This document shows positions 1 to 8,374 of a DNA stretch of 64,000 nucleotides, piece by piece. Each line of letters begins with the position of its first letter. The stretch's first letter is position 1. The position numbers and the translations under genes were made by a program. The stretch is taken from assembly GCA_018821785.1 (NCBI GenBank), contig JAHJLI010000008.1, forward strand, positions 1 through 64,000, given 5' to 3'. The notes beneath the pieces are model-generated. The model was not told the origin of the DNA. It saw only the letters and a list, made by a program, of their open reading frames with translations, and searched no databases. This DNA is from Pseudomonadota bacterium (lineage in GTDB: Bacteria > Desulfobacterota > Desulfobulbia > Desulfobulbales > Desulfocapsaceae).

Positions 1-1235
1 ATCTCATCCAGGGAAATGAGTTCAGCCGGTGCAGCCGTTTCCCAAAAGAGCATACGCCCTGTATGATCCTGGATCTTTTGCGGCAGATCCTCGGGGACGA
101 TTTTTTCAAACACAGTCATAACTACCCCATGCTCCATGGCATTGCGCAATTCCCTGACATTGCCGGGCCATTCGTACCCGAGCAATCGTTTGGCGGTCGA
201 GTCGGCCAGACCGGCCACCTTCTTGTCAAGTTTCACAGCAACATCACCGATAAACTTTTGCGCCAGGAGGAGGATATCTGTGCCTCGTTTGCGGAGCGGT
301 GGGATATCGATCTTGATGACGTTGAGTCGATAGTACAAATCTTCACGAAATCTACCATCGGCAACGGCAGCTTCGATATCGATGTTGGTTGCAGCAAGAA
401 TGCGGGCATCAAAACCCTTTTCCTTATTCCCGCCTACCGGTCTCACGGTGCGTTCTTCCAAGGCCCGCAACAGTTTCGGTTGCAGGCTGAGGGGGATATC
501 GCCGATCTCATCGAGGAGCAGGGTTCCGCCGCTTGCTTCCAGCAAGAGGCCGGTCCGATCCTGCCAAGCGTTGGTGAATGCCCCCTTGACATGACCGAAC
601 AGTTCGCTTTCCAGCAGATTTTCCGGCAGAGCCGAGCAGTTGATGGCAACAAAGGGCTTCTCCTTTCGACGACTGTGCTCATGTAATGCCTGCGCCATTA
701 TCTCTTTGCCGGATCCGCTTTCGCCGGTGATTAGGACCGAAGTCTCGGCATCGGCAATGCGCTGCAACCGGGCAAAGCACTCCTTCATGAGCGGGCTTTC
801 CCCAATGAGACCGGCAAAAGAATGGCTGCGCTCTATTTTCTCGCTGAGGATTTTCACCTGACTCTTGAGATTTTTATGATCCACCGCCCGTTCAAGAGTA
901 AGGGACAGAATGTCCATATCCAGAGGTTTGGTGATAAAATCATATGCCCCGGCCCTGATCGCATCGATGGCGGTATCCAAGGAACCGAAGGCAGTCATCA
1001 TGATGGTCGGGATGTCCGGCCACTTCGCCGCAACCTCGCGACAAACCTGAATGCCGTTGATATCGGGAAGGTTTATATCGGTGAGGATAACCTCCGGCAT
1101 ATCACCCGGTATAGCTTCAATCCCGGCCTGCCCAGTAACCAGGGAACGGGTGGTAAAGCCGCGCCGTGCCAAACCAAAGTCGAGCATTTCACACATATCT
1201 TGATCGTCTTCAATAATAAGGATGTGGCCCTTCAT
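1..1235 (-). CDS. Sigma-54-dependent response regulator (NtrC family), 3' part outside window
   Basis: I translated the minus strand directly, because the frame stays open to the window edge. It begins MKGHILIIEDDQDMC, a receiver with the phospho-acceptor Asp in VILTDINLPD and the conserved Lys in FITKPLD. An AAA+ module follows with Walker A GESGSGKE and Walker B LLLDEIGD. The sigma-54 contact loop reads GAFTNA instead of the usual GAFTGA. A C-terminal Fis-type HTH is expected beyond the edge. The ATG overlaps the stop of the kinase gene upstream (ATGA), so the pair is translationally coupled and surely cognate. Family knowledge: phosphorylated activators of this type open sigma-54 promoters. 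Target genes are unknown. Confidence 0.95.
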   Translation of the reverse strand, partial: MKGHILIIEDDQDMCEMLDFGLARRGFTTRSLVTGQAGIEAIPGDMPEVILTDINLPDINGIQVCREVAAKWPDIPTIMMTAFGSLDTAIDAIRAGAYDFITKPLDMDILSLTLERAVDHKNLKSQVKILSEKIERSHSFAGLIGESPLMKECFARLQRIADAETSVLITGESGSGKEIMAQALHEHSRRKEKPFVAINCSALPENLLESELFGHVKGAFTNAWQDRTGLLLEASGGTLLLDEIGDIPLSLQPKLLRALEERTVRPVGGNKEKGFDARILAATNIDIEAAVADGRFREDLYYRLNVIKIDIPPLRKRGTDILLLAQKFIGDVAVKLDKKVAGLADSTAKRLLGYEWPGNVRELRNAMEHGVVMTVFEKIVPEDLPQKIQDHTGRMLFWETAAPAELISLDE

Positions 1236-2707
1236 TGCCCGCTTTCCTCCAATTTGAAATAGAGCGAAAATTCTGCCCCTTTGGTCGGACGGTTCCGAAC
1301 CTCGATCCAGCCGCTATTTTCCTCGAGCATTTCACGAGCAATTGACAACCCCAATCCCGTGCCAAGGCCGACACTTTTGGTAGTAAAGAACGGAGTAAAT
1401 ATCTCTGACAGATTTTCCTCGGGAATGCCCTCCCCCTCGTCACGGATATCGATGCGGAGAAGTTCTCTTAATTGATCGTCGGTGTGGATCATCGATTTTA
1501 ACAGGATATTAGCCACATCCACATGGACGCTGCCCGAACACGGTGTCGCCTGAATAGCGTTCATGATAATATTCATAAAAACCTGTTGAATCTGCTGGCT
1601 GTCAACGAAACAATGGGCCTTCACCTCTGGTGCTATCTTTAAAAGGAGACCCACCCCCTGTTTGGTGGCAAGTGGTGTAAGGAGGTGAAAAACCTGCCTG
1701 ATTAAAGTTATCACATTTTCGCGGACCTTGTGGACAACCTTTTTCTTTCTTGAAAAATCGAGAAGCTGACGAATAATAAGGGTCATTCTTTCAGCCTGCG
1801 ACTTGATGATTTTTGCACAATTCATGATCTCTTCTCGTTCCAGCGGTTCGGAAATGATCATTTTCGCCCTGCCGTCAACGACGTTGAGGGGTGTACCGAT
1901 CTCGTGGGCGATACCTGCAGCGATCTGCCCGACAGTCGACAGTTTCTCGGTATGTCGTAACTGTTCAAGGGTTTTTAGCCGGGCAAGATTTTCGAAATGG
2001 ATCTTTTCCTGAGCGATGAACAACCTAGTGCACATATCGTTCATAATCTTTGCCAGATGCATCAATTCGTCGTCGCCTTTAATCTCTAGATCGGCGTTCA
2101 GGTTTCCCTTGCCTATTTCCAAAGCCTTGCGGGACAGTTTTTCGAGAGGGAGTCTGATTTTGCTATAGATCAGGAAATAGATGATGGTGCCGCTGGCCAG
2201 AGCCAGCATTGCTGAAATCACCAGGGAACGAATCAGTGTTTTTTTCGTGAATTCAGCGAGCGGCGAGAGAGACTGGGTAATTTCCAAGGCCCCTCGCCGC
2301 TCACCGGGAATGGATACCGGGATAAAGGTATAGCGCAACTTGGATCGCTTCTCATCAAAGGCAATAAAGGTAACCACCCGCTTGTTATCGGACCAATCGG
2401 AGGCCCATAATTCCGACTGCCTTTCACCAAATTTCCGATGGGTCTCATCAAGCCAGATCCATCGGATGGCAATTTCCGGGTCGGCTTGATCGGCATCCTC
2501 AATCTGCCTGATGGCCACCTCCGCACCCTTTTCCACCCAGACTCTGGCGAGTACCCCGGCCAGAACCCGACCAACGCTTTCAGCTTTTGCAACCATGCCC
2601 TCATCAAACTGCCTGATCTGCATCTCATAATGTAAGTTCCCTACAATTATCAGCAAACCTAGGGTGCCCATCAGGAGGGAAGAATATATCTTCGAGAATA
2701 AATTCAC
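1232..2707 (-). CDS. Membrane sensor histidine kinase (partner of the adjacent sigma-54 regulator)
   Basis: 491 residues. A membrane segment at about residues 8-26 is followed by a roughly 130-residue extracytoplasmic sensor region, a second membrane segment near 160-182 and a HAMP linker. The HisKA helix carries the phospho-His in AAGIAHEIGTPLN. The HATPase domain has the N box (NIIMNAIQAT), G1 box (DEGEGIPEE), F box (FTPFFTTK) and G2 box (GLGTGLGLS). This is the NtrB/ZraS-like layout that usually works with an NtrC-type regulator, which here overlaps its stop codon. The sensor region matches nothing I can name, so the signal is unknown. The gene lies 50 bp downstream of a decayed transposase on the same strand. 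Confidence 0.93.
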   Translation of the reverse strand: MNLFSKIYSSLLMGTLGLLIIVGNLHYEMQIRQFDEGMVAKAESVGRVLAGVLARVWVEKGAEVAIRQIEDADQADPEIAIRWIWLDETHRKFGERQSELWASDWSDNKRVVTFIAFDEKRSKLRYTFIPVSIPGERRGALEITQSLSPLAEFTKKTLIRSLVISAMLALASGTIIYFLIYSKIRLPLEKLSRKALEIGKGNLNADLEIKGDDELMHLAKIMNDMCTRLFIAQEKIHFENLARLKTLEQLRHTEKLSTVGQIAAGIAHEIGTPLNVVDGRAKMIISEPLEREEIMNCAKIIKSQAERMTLIIRQLLDFSRKKKVVHKVRENVITLIRQVFHLLTPLATKQGVGLLLKIAPEVKAHCFVDSQQIQQVFMNIIMNAIQATPCSGSVHVDVANILLKSMIHTDDQLRELLRIDIRDEGEGIPEENLSEIFTPFFTTKSVGLGTGLGLSIAREMLEENSGWIEVRNRPTKGAEFSLYFKLEESGQ

Positions 2708-2757
2708 AGCAAGAATCAGGTCTTGAAATATTATTTTATCTGTGAGGCGCGATGACT

Positions 2758-3261
2758 TTACTGACTGTTGTGCCTTGTGCCCCTTTTCAACGAACTCAAT
2801 ATACCGGGAACACCTACGCCGCTGGAAGTCGAATTATAACTACTCCACTGAATTTTTCCGGGCTGGTCAAACAGCTTTGCTCTTACCGTATTCAAAACAA
2901 TATATCGACAAAGTTCTAGAAGATGGGTCTCTTTTTCTGCTAAAATTGACTTAAATCGACCCTGGAAGAAATGGCCGACCTTGCCATGCCTGCGGTTGCT
3001 GTACTGAGTGAACATGCCGTTCAACTGTCTCATTCCAAGTGAAAGATTGGCTTCGAGAGTTTCTACCAGGAGATGGTAGTGGTTACCCATCAAGCAACAG
3101 CTATGGCAGATCCATGTATTATAGGGACTGATGGTTTTGCCAAATATTACGAGGAAACCAGAGCGATGCACATCATCTAAAAAAATGTCTTCTTGCCGGT
3201 TGCCCCGTGCAGTCAGGTGGCATACCGCTCCAGGGTGCTCTATTCGTAATGGCCTAGCCAT
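2758..3261 (-). CDS. REP-associated tyrosine transposase (Y1_Tnp/IS200-like), C-terminally short
   Basis: 167 residues starting MARPLRIEHPGA, the classic start of the RAYT/TnpA-REP family. The HUH motif is visible as MGNHYHLLVET and the catalytic Tyr lies in CRYIVLNTVRA. The usual spacer FFQGRFKSIL is present. Relatives usually run to about 230-330 residues with a C-terminal DNA-binding part; here similarity ends after WSSYNS and the tail looks out of frame, so the gene is probably decaying. Proteins of this family act on palindromic REP repeats. A dispersed two-hairpin repeat occurs elsewhere in this window, but a link to this gene is only a guess. Confidence 0.85.
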   Translation of the reverse strand: MARPLRIEHPGAVCHLTARGNRQEDIFLDDVHRSGFLVIFGKTISPYNTWICHSCCLMGNHYHLLVETLEANLSLGMRQLNGMFTQYSNRRHGKVGHFFQGRFKSILAEKETHLLELCRYIVLNTVRAKLFDQPGKIQWSSYNSTSSGVGVPGILSSLKRGTRHNSQ

Positions 3262-3304
3262 AGTGGAGGAAAAGTATCACCATAAATATAATATTTTCAA
3301 GACC

Positions 3305-3688
3305 CTATTTCAGCGCTAGGCTTTGCTCCACCTTAGGGGAGAGGATCTCCAAAAGGTCTTCCCGGTCCAGGTAGGGACAGGGTGAATCGTAGGGAAAGGC
3401 GCTGCATTGCCCAGGTCTTGCCCTATGGATGGAACAGCGTTTGTTCAGCTTGCCGTCCGTCAAGAAGATGCAGGCGCCGTCCTCCCTGACCTTGAAGGTA
3501 TTGCGTTTCTCTATGTATCTTTTCCGCACCTCACCGTCGCTGACATGAAAGTGTCGGGCAATACGATTGATATCAATGGCAGTAACAAAAAGGGTTGATC
3601 CGGGCAACCGGTAGCAACAGAAACCTGAGCAATAATTACAGAAAGCTCGAAACCCGGGGGGCTCTTCTGGTAGCGCTGGGCTTTTCAT
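3305..3688 (-). CDS. YkgJ-family cysteine cluster protein
   Basis: 127 residues from the chosen ATG (MKSPALPEEPPG). Upstream in-frame starts at 3733 (ATG) and 3751 (TTG) exist, but the extra residues look unlike the family and no start has a clear ribosome site. The conserved pattern CNYCSGFCC sits near the N-terminus, followed by a central Cys in GACIFL and the C-terminal set RCSIHRARPGQC with a closing Cys in SPCPYL. The family (UPF0153) is thought to bind zinc or an Fe-S cluster through these cysteines; function is not established. A second, more distant member lies at 35.3-35.7 kb. Confidence 0.8.
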   Translation of the reverse strand: MKSPALPEEPPGFRAFCNYCSGFCCYRLPGSTLFVTAIDINRIARHFHVSDGEVRKRYIEKRNTFKVREDGACIFLTDGKLNKRCSIHRARPGQCSAFPYDSPCPYLDREDLLEILSPKVEQSLALK

Positions 3689-3796
3689 AAGTGTTCGCCC
3701 ACCACCGGCGACCAGAATTTGAAAAATACCCATGAAAAAAGGGTATAACAAGTATCGAAAAACCAGCTAAACAGAGCCGTTATATCCGGCTCCTCT

Positions 3797-4939
3797 TCAA
3801 AATGTTAGAAGATATGGCCCCTTCCCTTCCAGTGGTTCGACTCCGGCAACCTTGCCGATGATCTTCCCGGGTCTGGCAAAACGATCGGCTGAGCGGGCAA
3901 AGAATACTCCCGAGGTCCGGCTGATAATGGGTTGCTTCTCACCTTTGCCGGGATTATTCATCGGCTGGGTCACGAGAGCTACGGCCTCGCCTTTTTGCAC
4001 CAGATCTCCCGGCTGTTTCAGATAGGTAAGAATTCCAGCGCAGGTGGCGGTAATATAATCAACCCCCTCAAGAGGCGTCGCCTCGGCCGTCAGGTTCGGC
4101 AATGGCGGGGCTTCCCCGGCGATAAACCCGCGCCGCTGCAGAAAGAAATACAGGTTGCCGGCGTCCTGTTCGGTGTACTCCAGACCCGTATCGGCTACAC
4201 CGCGCAGTTCGACGGTTGCCGCTAGACAGGCAGATGGAATTGCCGCCTCCGGAAAATTTTTAGCCAGATCCCACCACAGCTTGCTGTTGGCTTCATCAAA
4301 GGGCATGTCACCTGAATCATTGGCGAGAAGAGTCGCCCCGGCGCCCATCTGCACCGAAAGATCGGCCCCCGCCGGCCACAGGGCAGTGCCCATATAGACA
4401 TGCAGCAATGCCTGGTGGTCACAGTGGAGATCAAGAACAACATCGGCATCGTGGGAGAGGGTCAGAAGCGTATGTTTCAGGGTCTCGGCCTCGGTCGTCG
4501 GCTCCTTGGCCACAAGGATTTCCCCGGCACATTTTCTAATCAGTGCGACATTTTCCCCAGCATCCTGCCCGAGCCGGTCCTGCAAACGTTCCGTCAATTC
4601 CTCCAGCATGTCGTAATAACGGCGGTTAAAATTGATATGATCACTGTTGTCGAACCGTCCCTGAACGGAATCGGTGGTCCATTGCCCAAGACCTATCGGG
4701 TTAGCGACCGGAACAACGACGATCCTCTCACGTATCTCGCCCGCCGCATCGGCGCGGCCGAGAAGTTCCAGCAGGCGAGCGGCGACCAGATACCCCGGGG
4801 CCTCATCGGCATGTAGCCCGGCCTGAATATACACCTTGCGGGCAGCATCGGGCGGTCCAAAGTGAACGCTGAGCAGTCTTCTTGCGGTTCCGATCGCCGC
4901 CTCCGGCAGCAGATGCTCCCGTATTGAGCAGGTTGTCAT
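3797..4939 (-). CDS. aotO: Succinylglutamate desuccinylase/aspartoacylase-family zinc hydrolase (AotO-like)
   Basis: 380 residues of the AstE/AspA branch of the M14-like zinc hydrolases. Zinc ligands are visible as H and E in GLHADEAPG and the later His in DLHCDH; the C-terminal beta-rich half (GILTYLKQPGDLVQKGEA) resembles the lipoyl-like extension of this family. The start codon overlaps the stop of the permease gene by 4 bp, so it is the last cistron of the transport operon. In Pseudomonas the arginine transport operon carries aotO at the same place between permease and other genes; its substrate is not firmly known. A role in hydrolysing an imported N-acyl or peptide-linked basic amino acid is inference. 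Confidence 0.85.
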   Translation of the reverse strand: MTTCSIREHLLPEAAIGTARRLLSVHFGPPDAARKVYIQAGLHADEAPGYLVAARLLELLGRADAAGEIRERIVVVPVANPIGLGQWTTDSVQGRFDNSDHINFNRRYYDMLEELTERLQDRLGQDAGENVALIRKCAGEILVAKEPTTEAETLKHTLLTLSHDADVVLDLHCDHQALLHVYMGTALWPAGADLSVQMGAGATLLANDSGDMPFDEANSKLWWDLAKNFPEAAIPSACLAATVELRGVADTGLEYTEQDAGNLYFFLQRRGFIAGEAPPLPNLTAEATPLEGVDYITATCAGILTYLKQPGDLVQKGEAVALVTQPMNNPGKGEKQPIISRTSGVFFARSADRFARPGKIIGKVAGVEPLEGKGPYLLTF

Positions 4940-5658
4940 ATAGAAGGGGCCTCAATTTTCGTATCGAGTTGTTCGAGGGGCATCAGATGCCTTTGCCAGA
5001 GTTTTTCCAGCTTTCGAACGAAAAAAACGATGGTAAAAGTAATTGCCATATAGAAGACGGCGGCGGTGAGGAACGCCTCCCAAGGGCTGTAATACCTTGA
5101 ATTGACTATTCGCGCCGCACCGGTGATATCGATAATGGTGATAACACTTGCCAGGGAACTGCCGTGCAGCATGAAGATGATTTCATTGGAATAGGCCGGC
5201 AGGGCACGACGAAAGGCACTGGGCAGAACAATCCGCCGTAGCATGAGAAAGGTCGACATACCTGCCGCCCTGGCCGCCTCGATCTCACCGTGCGGGGTTG
5301 CAACAATTGATCCCCTGATAATTTCCGTAGTATAGGCACAGGTGTTCAGGGCAAAGGTGAACAGGGCGCAGAAATAGGCCTCGCGAAAGAGAGGCCAGAG
5401 CACGCTTTCCCGCATTGCCTCAAACTGGCCAAAACCGTAGTACACAAGAAACATTTGCACTAGGAGGGGCGTACCCCTGAAAAAATAAACAAAGGCCCTG
5501 ATCGGCGCCTGAACATAGAGATTACCAGAGGTTCGCAGCACCGCCAGGGGAATTGCCATAACCAGGCCGAAGATGAGAGAAATCGACACCAGAATCAGGG
5601 TGTTTTTCAGCCCCTCCAGATAGATGTCGATATTGCTGGCAATGATCGCAAAGTCCAT
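4936..5658 (-). CDS. aotM: Basic amino-acid ABC transporter permease (HisM/AotM type)
   Basis: 240 residues, inner-membrane permease of the polar amino-acid uptake family. Five hydrophobic segments are evident, beginning LKNTLILVSISLIFGLVMAI. The EAA loop that docks with the ATPase reads EAARAAGMSTFLMLRRIVLP. Start ATG has a good site (AGGAGG) 9 bp upstream. It follows the partner permease by 3 bp and overlaps the next gene by 4 bp. Together with the other permease it forms the heterodimeric channel. Specificity for arginine/lysine/ornithine is inferred from the binding protein and synteny. Confidence 0.93.
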   Translation of the reverse strand: MDFAIIASNIDIYLEGLKNTLILVSISLIFGLVMAIPLAVLRTSGNLYVQAPIRAFVYFFRGTPLLVQMFLVYYGFGQFEAMRESVLWPLFREAYFCALFTFALNTCAYTTEIIRGSIVATPHGEIEAARAAGMSTFLMLRRIVLPSAFRRALPAYSNEIIFMLHGSSLASVITIIDITGAARIVNSRYYSPWEAFLTAAVFYMAITFTIVFFVRKLEKLWQRHLMPLEQLDTKIEAPSI

Positions 5659-5661
5659 ACC

Positions 5662-6369
5662 CTATTCCCTCCTAACCCCTACGCTGTACCTGGTTTCCAG
5701 ATACTTGAGCAGGTAGATGGACACGGTGGTGATGAGCAGATAGTTGATCGCCACCGCTACATAGAAGGTGAACGGCATACGGGTCGCCCCGGCGGCCATG
5801 GCCGCTTTACGTACCATGTCATCAAGGCCGATGATCGACACCAGAGCGGTGGTTTTGATAAGCACCAGCCAGTTATTGCCGAAGCCGGGAATGGCATGGC
5901 GGACCATCTGCGGCAGGAGAATGCGCGAGAAAACCTGGAGGCCAGTCATTCCATAGGCATAACCGGCCTCCAGCTGACCGCGTCCGACGGCGAGGATGGC
6001 ACCGCGAAAGGTTTCCGTCATATAGGCCCCGAAGATAAAACCGATGGTCGAGGCCCCGGCAACAAACGGATTAATATCGATGTATTCGTTGTATCCAAAA
6101 AGGGGGCCAACTTTATTAACAATGACCTGGCCGCCGAAAAATACCAGAAGCATCATCACCAGGTCGGGAATTCCGCGGATAACAGTGGTGTAGAGTTTGG
6201 CAATGGCTCGCAAAACTGGCGAACCGGAGAGTTTGGCGAGCGCCCCGCAGATACCGAGGAGCATTGCCACGAAGAGAGAGACGAAGGAAATCTCGAGGGT
6301 GAGATAGGTCCCCTCAAGAATACTTGGCCCATAACCCTGCAGGGAGAACATGGGCGACAAATTATCCAC
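5662..6369 (-). CDS. aotQ: Basic amino-acid ABC transporter permease (HisQ/AotQ type)
   Basis: 235 residues, second channel subunit. Membrane segments start with GTYLTLEISFVSLFVAMLLG; the EAA-type loop is EAGYAYGMTGLQVFSRILLP. The listed start is a GTG with a weak site; an in-frame ATG at 6351 is an alternative. Family members run 228-240 residues, so either start fits. It is followed at 3 bp by the partner permease, consistent with equal synthesis of the two subunits. Confidence 0.92.
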   Translation of the reverse strand: MDNLSPMFSLQGYGPSILEGTYLTLEISFVSLFVAMLLGICGALAKLSGSPVLRAIAKLYTTVIRGIPDLVMMLLVFFGGQVIVNKVGPLFGYNEYIDINPFVAGASTIGFIFGAYMTETFRGAILAVGRGQLEAGYAYGMTGLQVFSRILLPQMVRHAIPGFGNNWLVLIKTTALVSIIGLDDMVRKAAMAAGATRMPFTFYVAVAINYLLITTVSIYLLKYLETRYSVGVRRE

Positions 6370-6431
6370 CCCACGACAAACGCTCCCTGCCGGGACAAAC
6401 CGGCAGGGAAAAATAAACAGGACTTTCGGTC

Positions 6432-7208
6432 TTATTCACCGTAGACGTCGAAATCAAAGTATTTGTCCTGGATTTTTTTATAGGTGCCGTTGGCCCGGAT
6501 GGTGTCTATGGCCTTAGTGAACAACTCGCCCAGATCTTTGTCTTCTTTGCGGATGGCGATTCCGGCACCGTCACCAAACCATTTTTGATCGTTGAGGTCG
6601 GGGCCAATAAACTGATAATCCTTGCCTTCCGGCTTTTTCAGAAAGCCGTCGGAGAGGGCGACGCTGTCGGCCAGGAGCATGTCGACACGACCGGCAACGA
6701 TATCTAAGTAGGCCTCATCCTGGGTGCCGTAACGCTTGATGTCGACGTCTGTACCATAATTGTCGGTCAGATATTTATCATGGATGGTGGCGCGCTGGAC
6801 ACCTACCGATTTGCCTTTCATTGCCTCGCGGGAGAAGGTGGCCATCGCCCCTTTCTTGCAGACGAATTTTGCCGGGGTCTGATAATATTTTTTACTGAAA
6901 TCAACCTTTTGTTTACGTTCCTCAGTAATCGACATAGAGGCGATGATCGCATCATATTTTTTGGCCAACAGCGCAGGAATAATGCCGTCCCAATCCTGGG
7001 CAACCAGCGTCACCTCAGCACCCATTGCTGCGCCAAGGGCCTTGGCGATTTCGATATCAAAGCCGGCCAGTTCACCATTCGGCTCAACAAAGCTGAACGG
7101 AGGATAAGCACCTTCCACCCCAATACGCACTTTTTTCCACTCTTTAGCCATAACCGATCCGGCGGCAAGAACCATACACAGTGACAAGACAACCAGAATT
7201 CTTTTCAT
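6432..7208 (-). CDS. aotJ: Periplasmic lysine/arginine/ornithine-type binding protein
   Basis: 258 residues with a clear Sec signal peptide (MKRILVVLSLCMVLAAGSVMA, cleavage after the last Ala). The mature part shows the SBP family 3 signature GFDIEIAKALGAAMG and the ligand-loop pattern ASMSITEERKQKVDFS that is typical of LAO/HisJ-type proteins binding basic amino acids. A strong ribosome site (GGAGG) precedes the ATG. It lies between the ATPase gene and the permeases, giving the order P-J-Q-M-O. Confidence 0.93.
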   Translation of the reverse strand: MKRILVVLSLCMVLAAGSVMAKEWKKVRIGVEGAYPPFSFVEPNGELAGFDIEIAKALGAAMGAEVTLVAQDWDGIIPALLAKKYDAIIASMSITEERKQKVDFSKKYYQTPAKFVCKKGAMATFSREAMKGKSVGVQRATIHDKYLTDNYGTDVDIKRYGTQDEAYLDIVAGRVDMLLADSVALSDGFLKKPEGKDYQFIGPDLNDQKWFGDGAGIAIRKEDKDLGELFTKAIDTIRANGTYKKIQDKYFDFDVYGE

Positions 7209-7240
7209 TTTCCCTCCTTGGTATAATTAATGGCTTTTCC

Positions 7241-8014
7241 CTACATCATAGCCGAGACAAACGTTTTGAAACGATCGCTCTTCGGTGCTTCGAAAACCTC
7301 CTGCGGCGAACCATCCTCAATGATCAGGCCCTGATCGAGGAAGATGATCCGCGAACTAACCTCTCTTGCAAAACCCATCTCATGGGTGACGACAATCATC
7401 GTCCTCCCCTCAAAGGCCAGATTGCGCATGACCTGCAGCACTTCGCCCACCAGTTCCGGATCAAGAGCGGAGGTCGGTTCGTCAAAGAGAATGACCTCCG
7501 GCTCCATGGCCAGGGCCCGGGCTATGGCCGCCCGCTGCTGCTGCCCGCCGGACAGGTGCACGGGATAGGCATTATGCTTGTCGGCGATACCGACCTTGTC
7601 GAGATAGTGCATGGCCCTGTCGCGCACCTCCTTTTTCTCAAGCTTGAGAACATGGAGAGGCGCCTCCATGACATTGGCGAGAATGGTCATATGCGACCAG
7701 AGATTGAACTGCTGAAAGACCATGGCCAGCCTGGCGCGTATTCGCTCAACCTGGCGCATGTCGGCCGGGAGGGTGCCCCCGCGGCGATTGGTTTTCATAA
7801 GGACTTCCTCACCCGCCACCCTAATGATGCCGCTGTCGGGGATTTCGAGGAAATTTATGCAGCGCAGAAGCGTGCTTTTGCCGGAACCGGAGGAACCAAG
7901 AACCGAGATAACCTCGCCCTTGCCGGCACTGAGGTCGACACCTCTCAGCACCTCATTTTCGCCAAATCTTTTATAAAGATTTTCTACCGATATTGCTTCC
8001 TGGCCATTATTCAT
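7241..8014 (-). CDS. aotP: Amino-acid ABC transporter ATPase (HisP/AotP type)
   Basis: 257 residues from the ATG at 8014 ([10 protein letters not shown]), chosen because AAAGG lies just upstream; a longer frame starts at 8032. Walker A is GSSGSGKST, the Q loop is MVFQQFNLW, the signature is LSGGQQQR, and Walker B is [13 protein letters not shown] followed by the switch His in VVTHEMGF. These are the hallmarks of the polar amino-acid uptake ATPases. It is the first gene of the operon and lies 62 bp downstream of a good sigma-70 promoter. Confidence 0.94.
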   Translation of the reverse strand: MNNGQEAISVENLYKRFGENEVLRGVDLSAGKGEVISVLGSSGSGKSTLLRCINFLEIPDSGIIRVAGEEVLMKTNRRGGTLPADMRQVERIRARLAMVFQQFNLWSHMTILANVMEAPLHVLKLEKKEVRDRAMHYLDKVGIADKHNAYPVHLSGGQQQRAAIARALAMEPEVILFDEPTSALDPELVGEVLQVMRNLAFEGRTMIVVTHEMGFAREVSSRIIFLDQGLIIEDGSPQEVFEAPKSDRFKTFVSAMM

Positions 8015-8075
8015 AAAGACCTTTGGGCACACTGATGCGAGATTCGAAGAACTACGACATGAAATATTGTATTAG

Positions 8076-8104
8076 ATATAATAGACAACTGCGCGGCTTG
8101 TCAA
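8076..8104 (-). promoter_or_regulatory. Sigma-70 promoter of the amino-acid transport operon
   Basis: On the minus strand a perfect -35 TTGACA is followed after exactly 17 bp by TTATAT as -10, ending about 60 bp before the ATPase start codon. No operator is obvious. The remainder of the 360-bp divergent gap holds the palindrome noted separately and no coding sequence I can support. Confidence 0.7.
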
Positions 8105-8241
8105 ACCAAAACCTGGAAAGAGCCGAGATTTCCCGGACGCAGGTCGCATCTTACGTTCCACATCAATGCGCCGATCCCTTTGTCCTAGTGCCGCCATGAG
8201 CCAGGAATCCACACAACCAACTGCAATCCACCTTGCGCAAA

Positions 8242-8257
8242 TAAAACGTTTGTTTTA
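8242..8257. promoter_or_regulatory. Candidate operator palindrome upstream of RND efflux operon
   Basis: A perfect inverted repeat TAAAAC-GTTT-GTTTTA lies about 118 bp before the efflux lipoprotein start. RND operons are often controlled by TetR-type repressors that bind such palindromes, but no regulator gene is adjacent here, so the assignment is tentative. Confidence 0.3.
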
Positions 8258-8374
8258 CTGTTTCGTCTGGCTTCTTCCTCTTTTACAGGAAAAATGCCGG
8301 GTAACCGGCATCAAAACAAGATCTGTACCTCCGAGCCAGCATGGATATCGCCAGCGCCAAAGGATCTCTCCCCG

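Noticed and set aside
63..686. 207-residue frame on the plus strand
   Set aside because: It is antisense to the AAA+ part of the sigma-54 activator, which has all family motifs; the plus frame has none.
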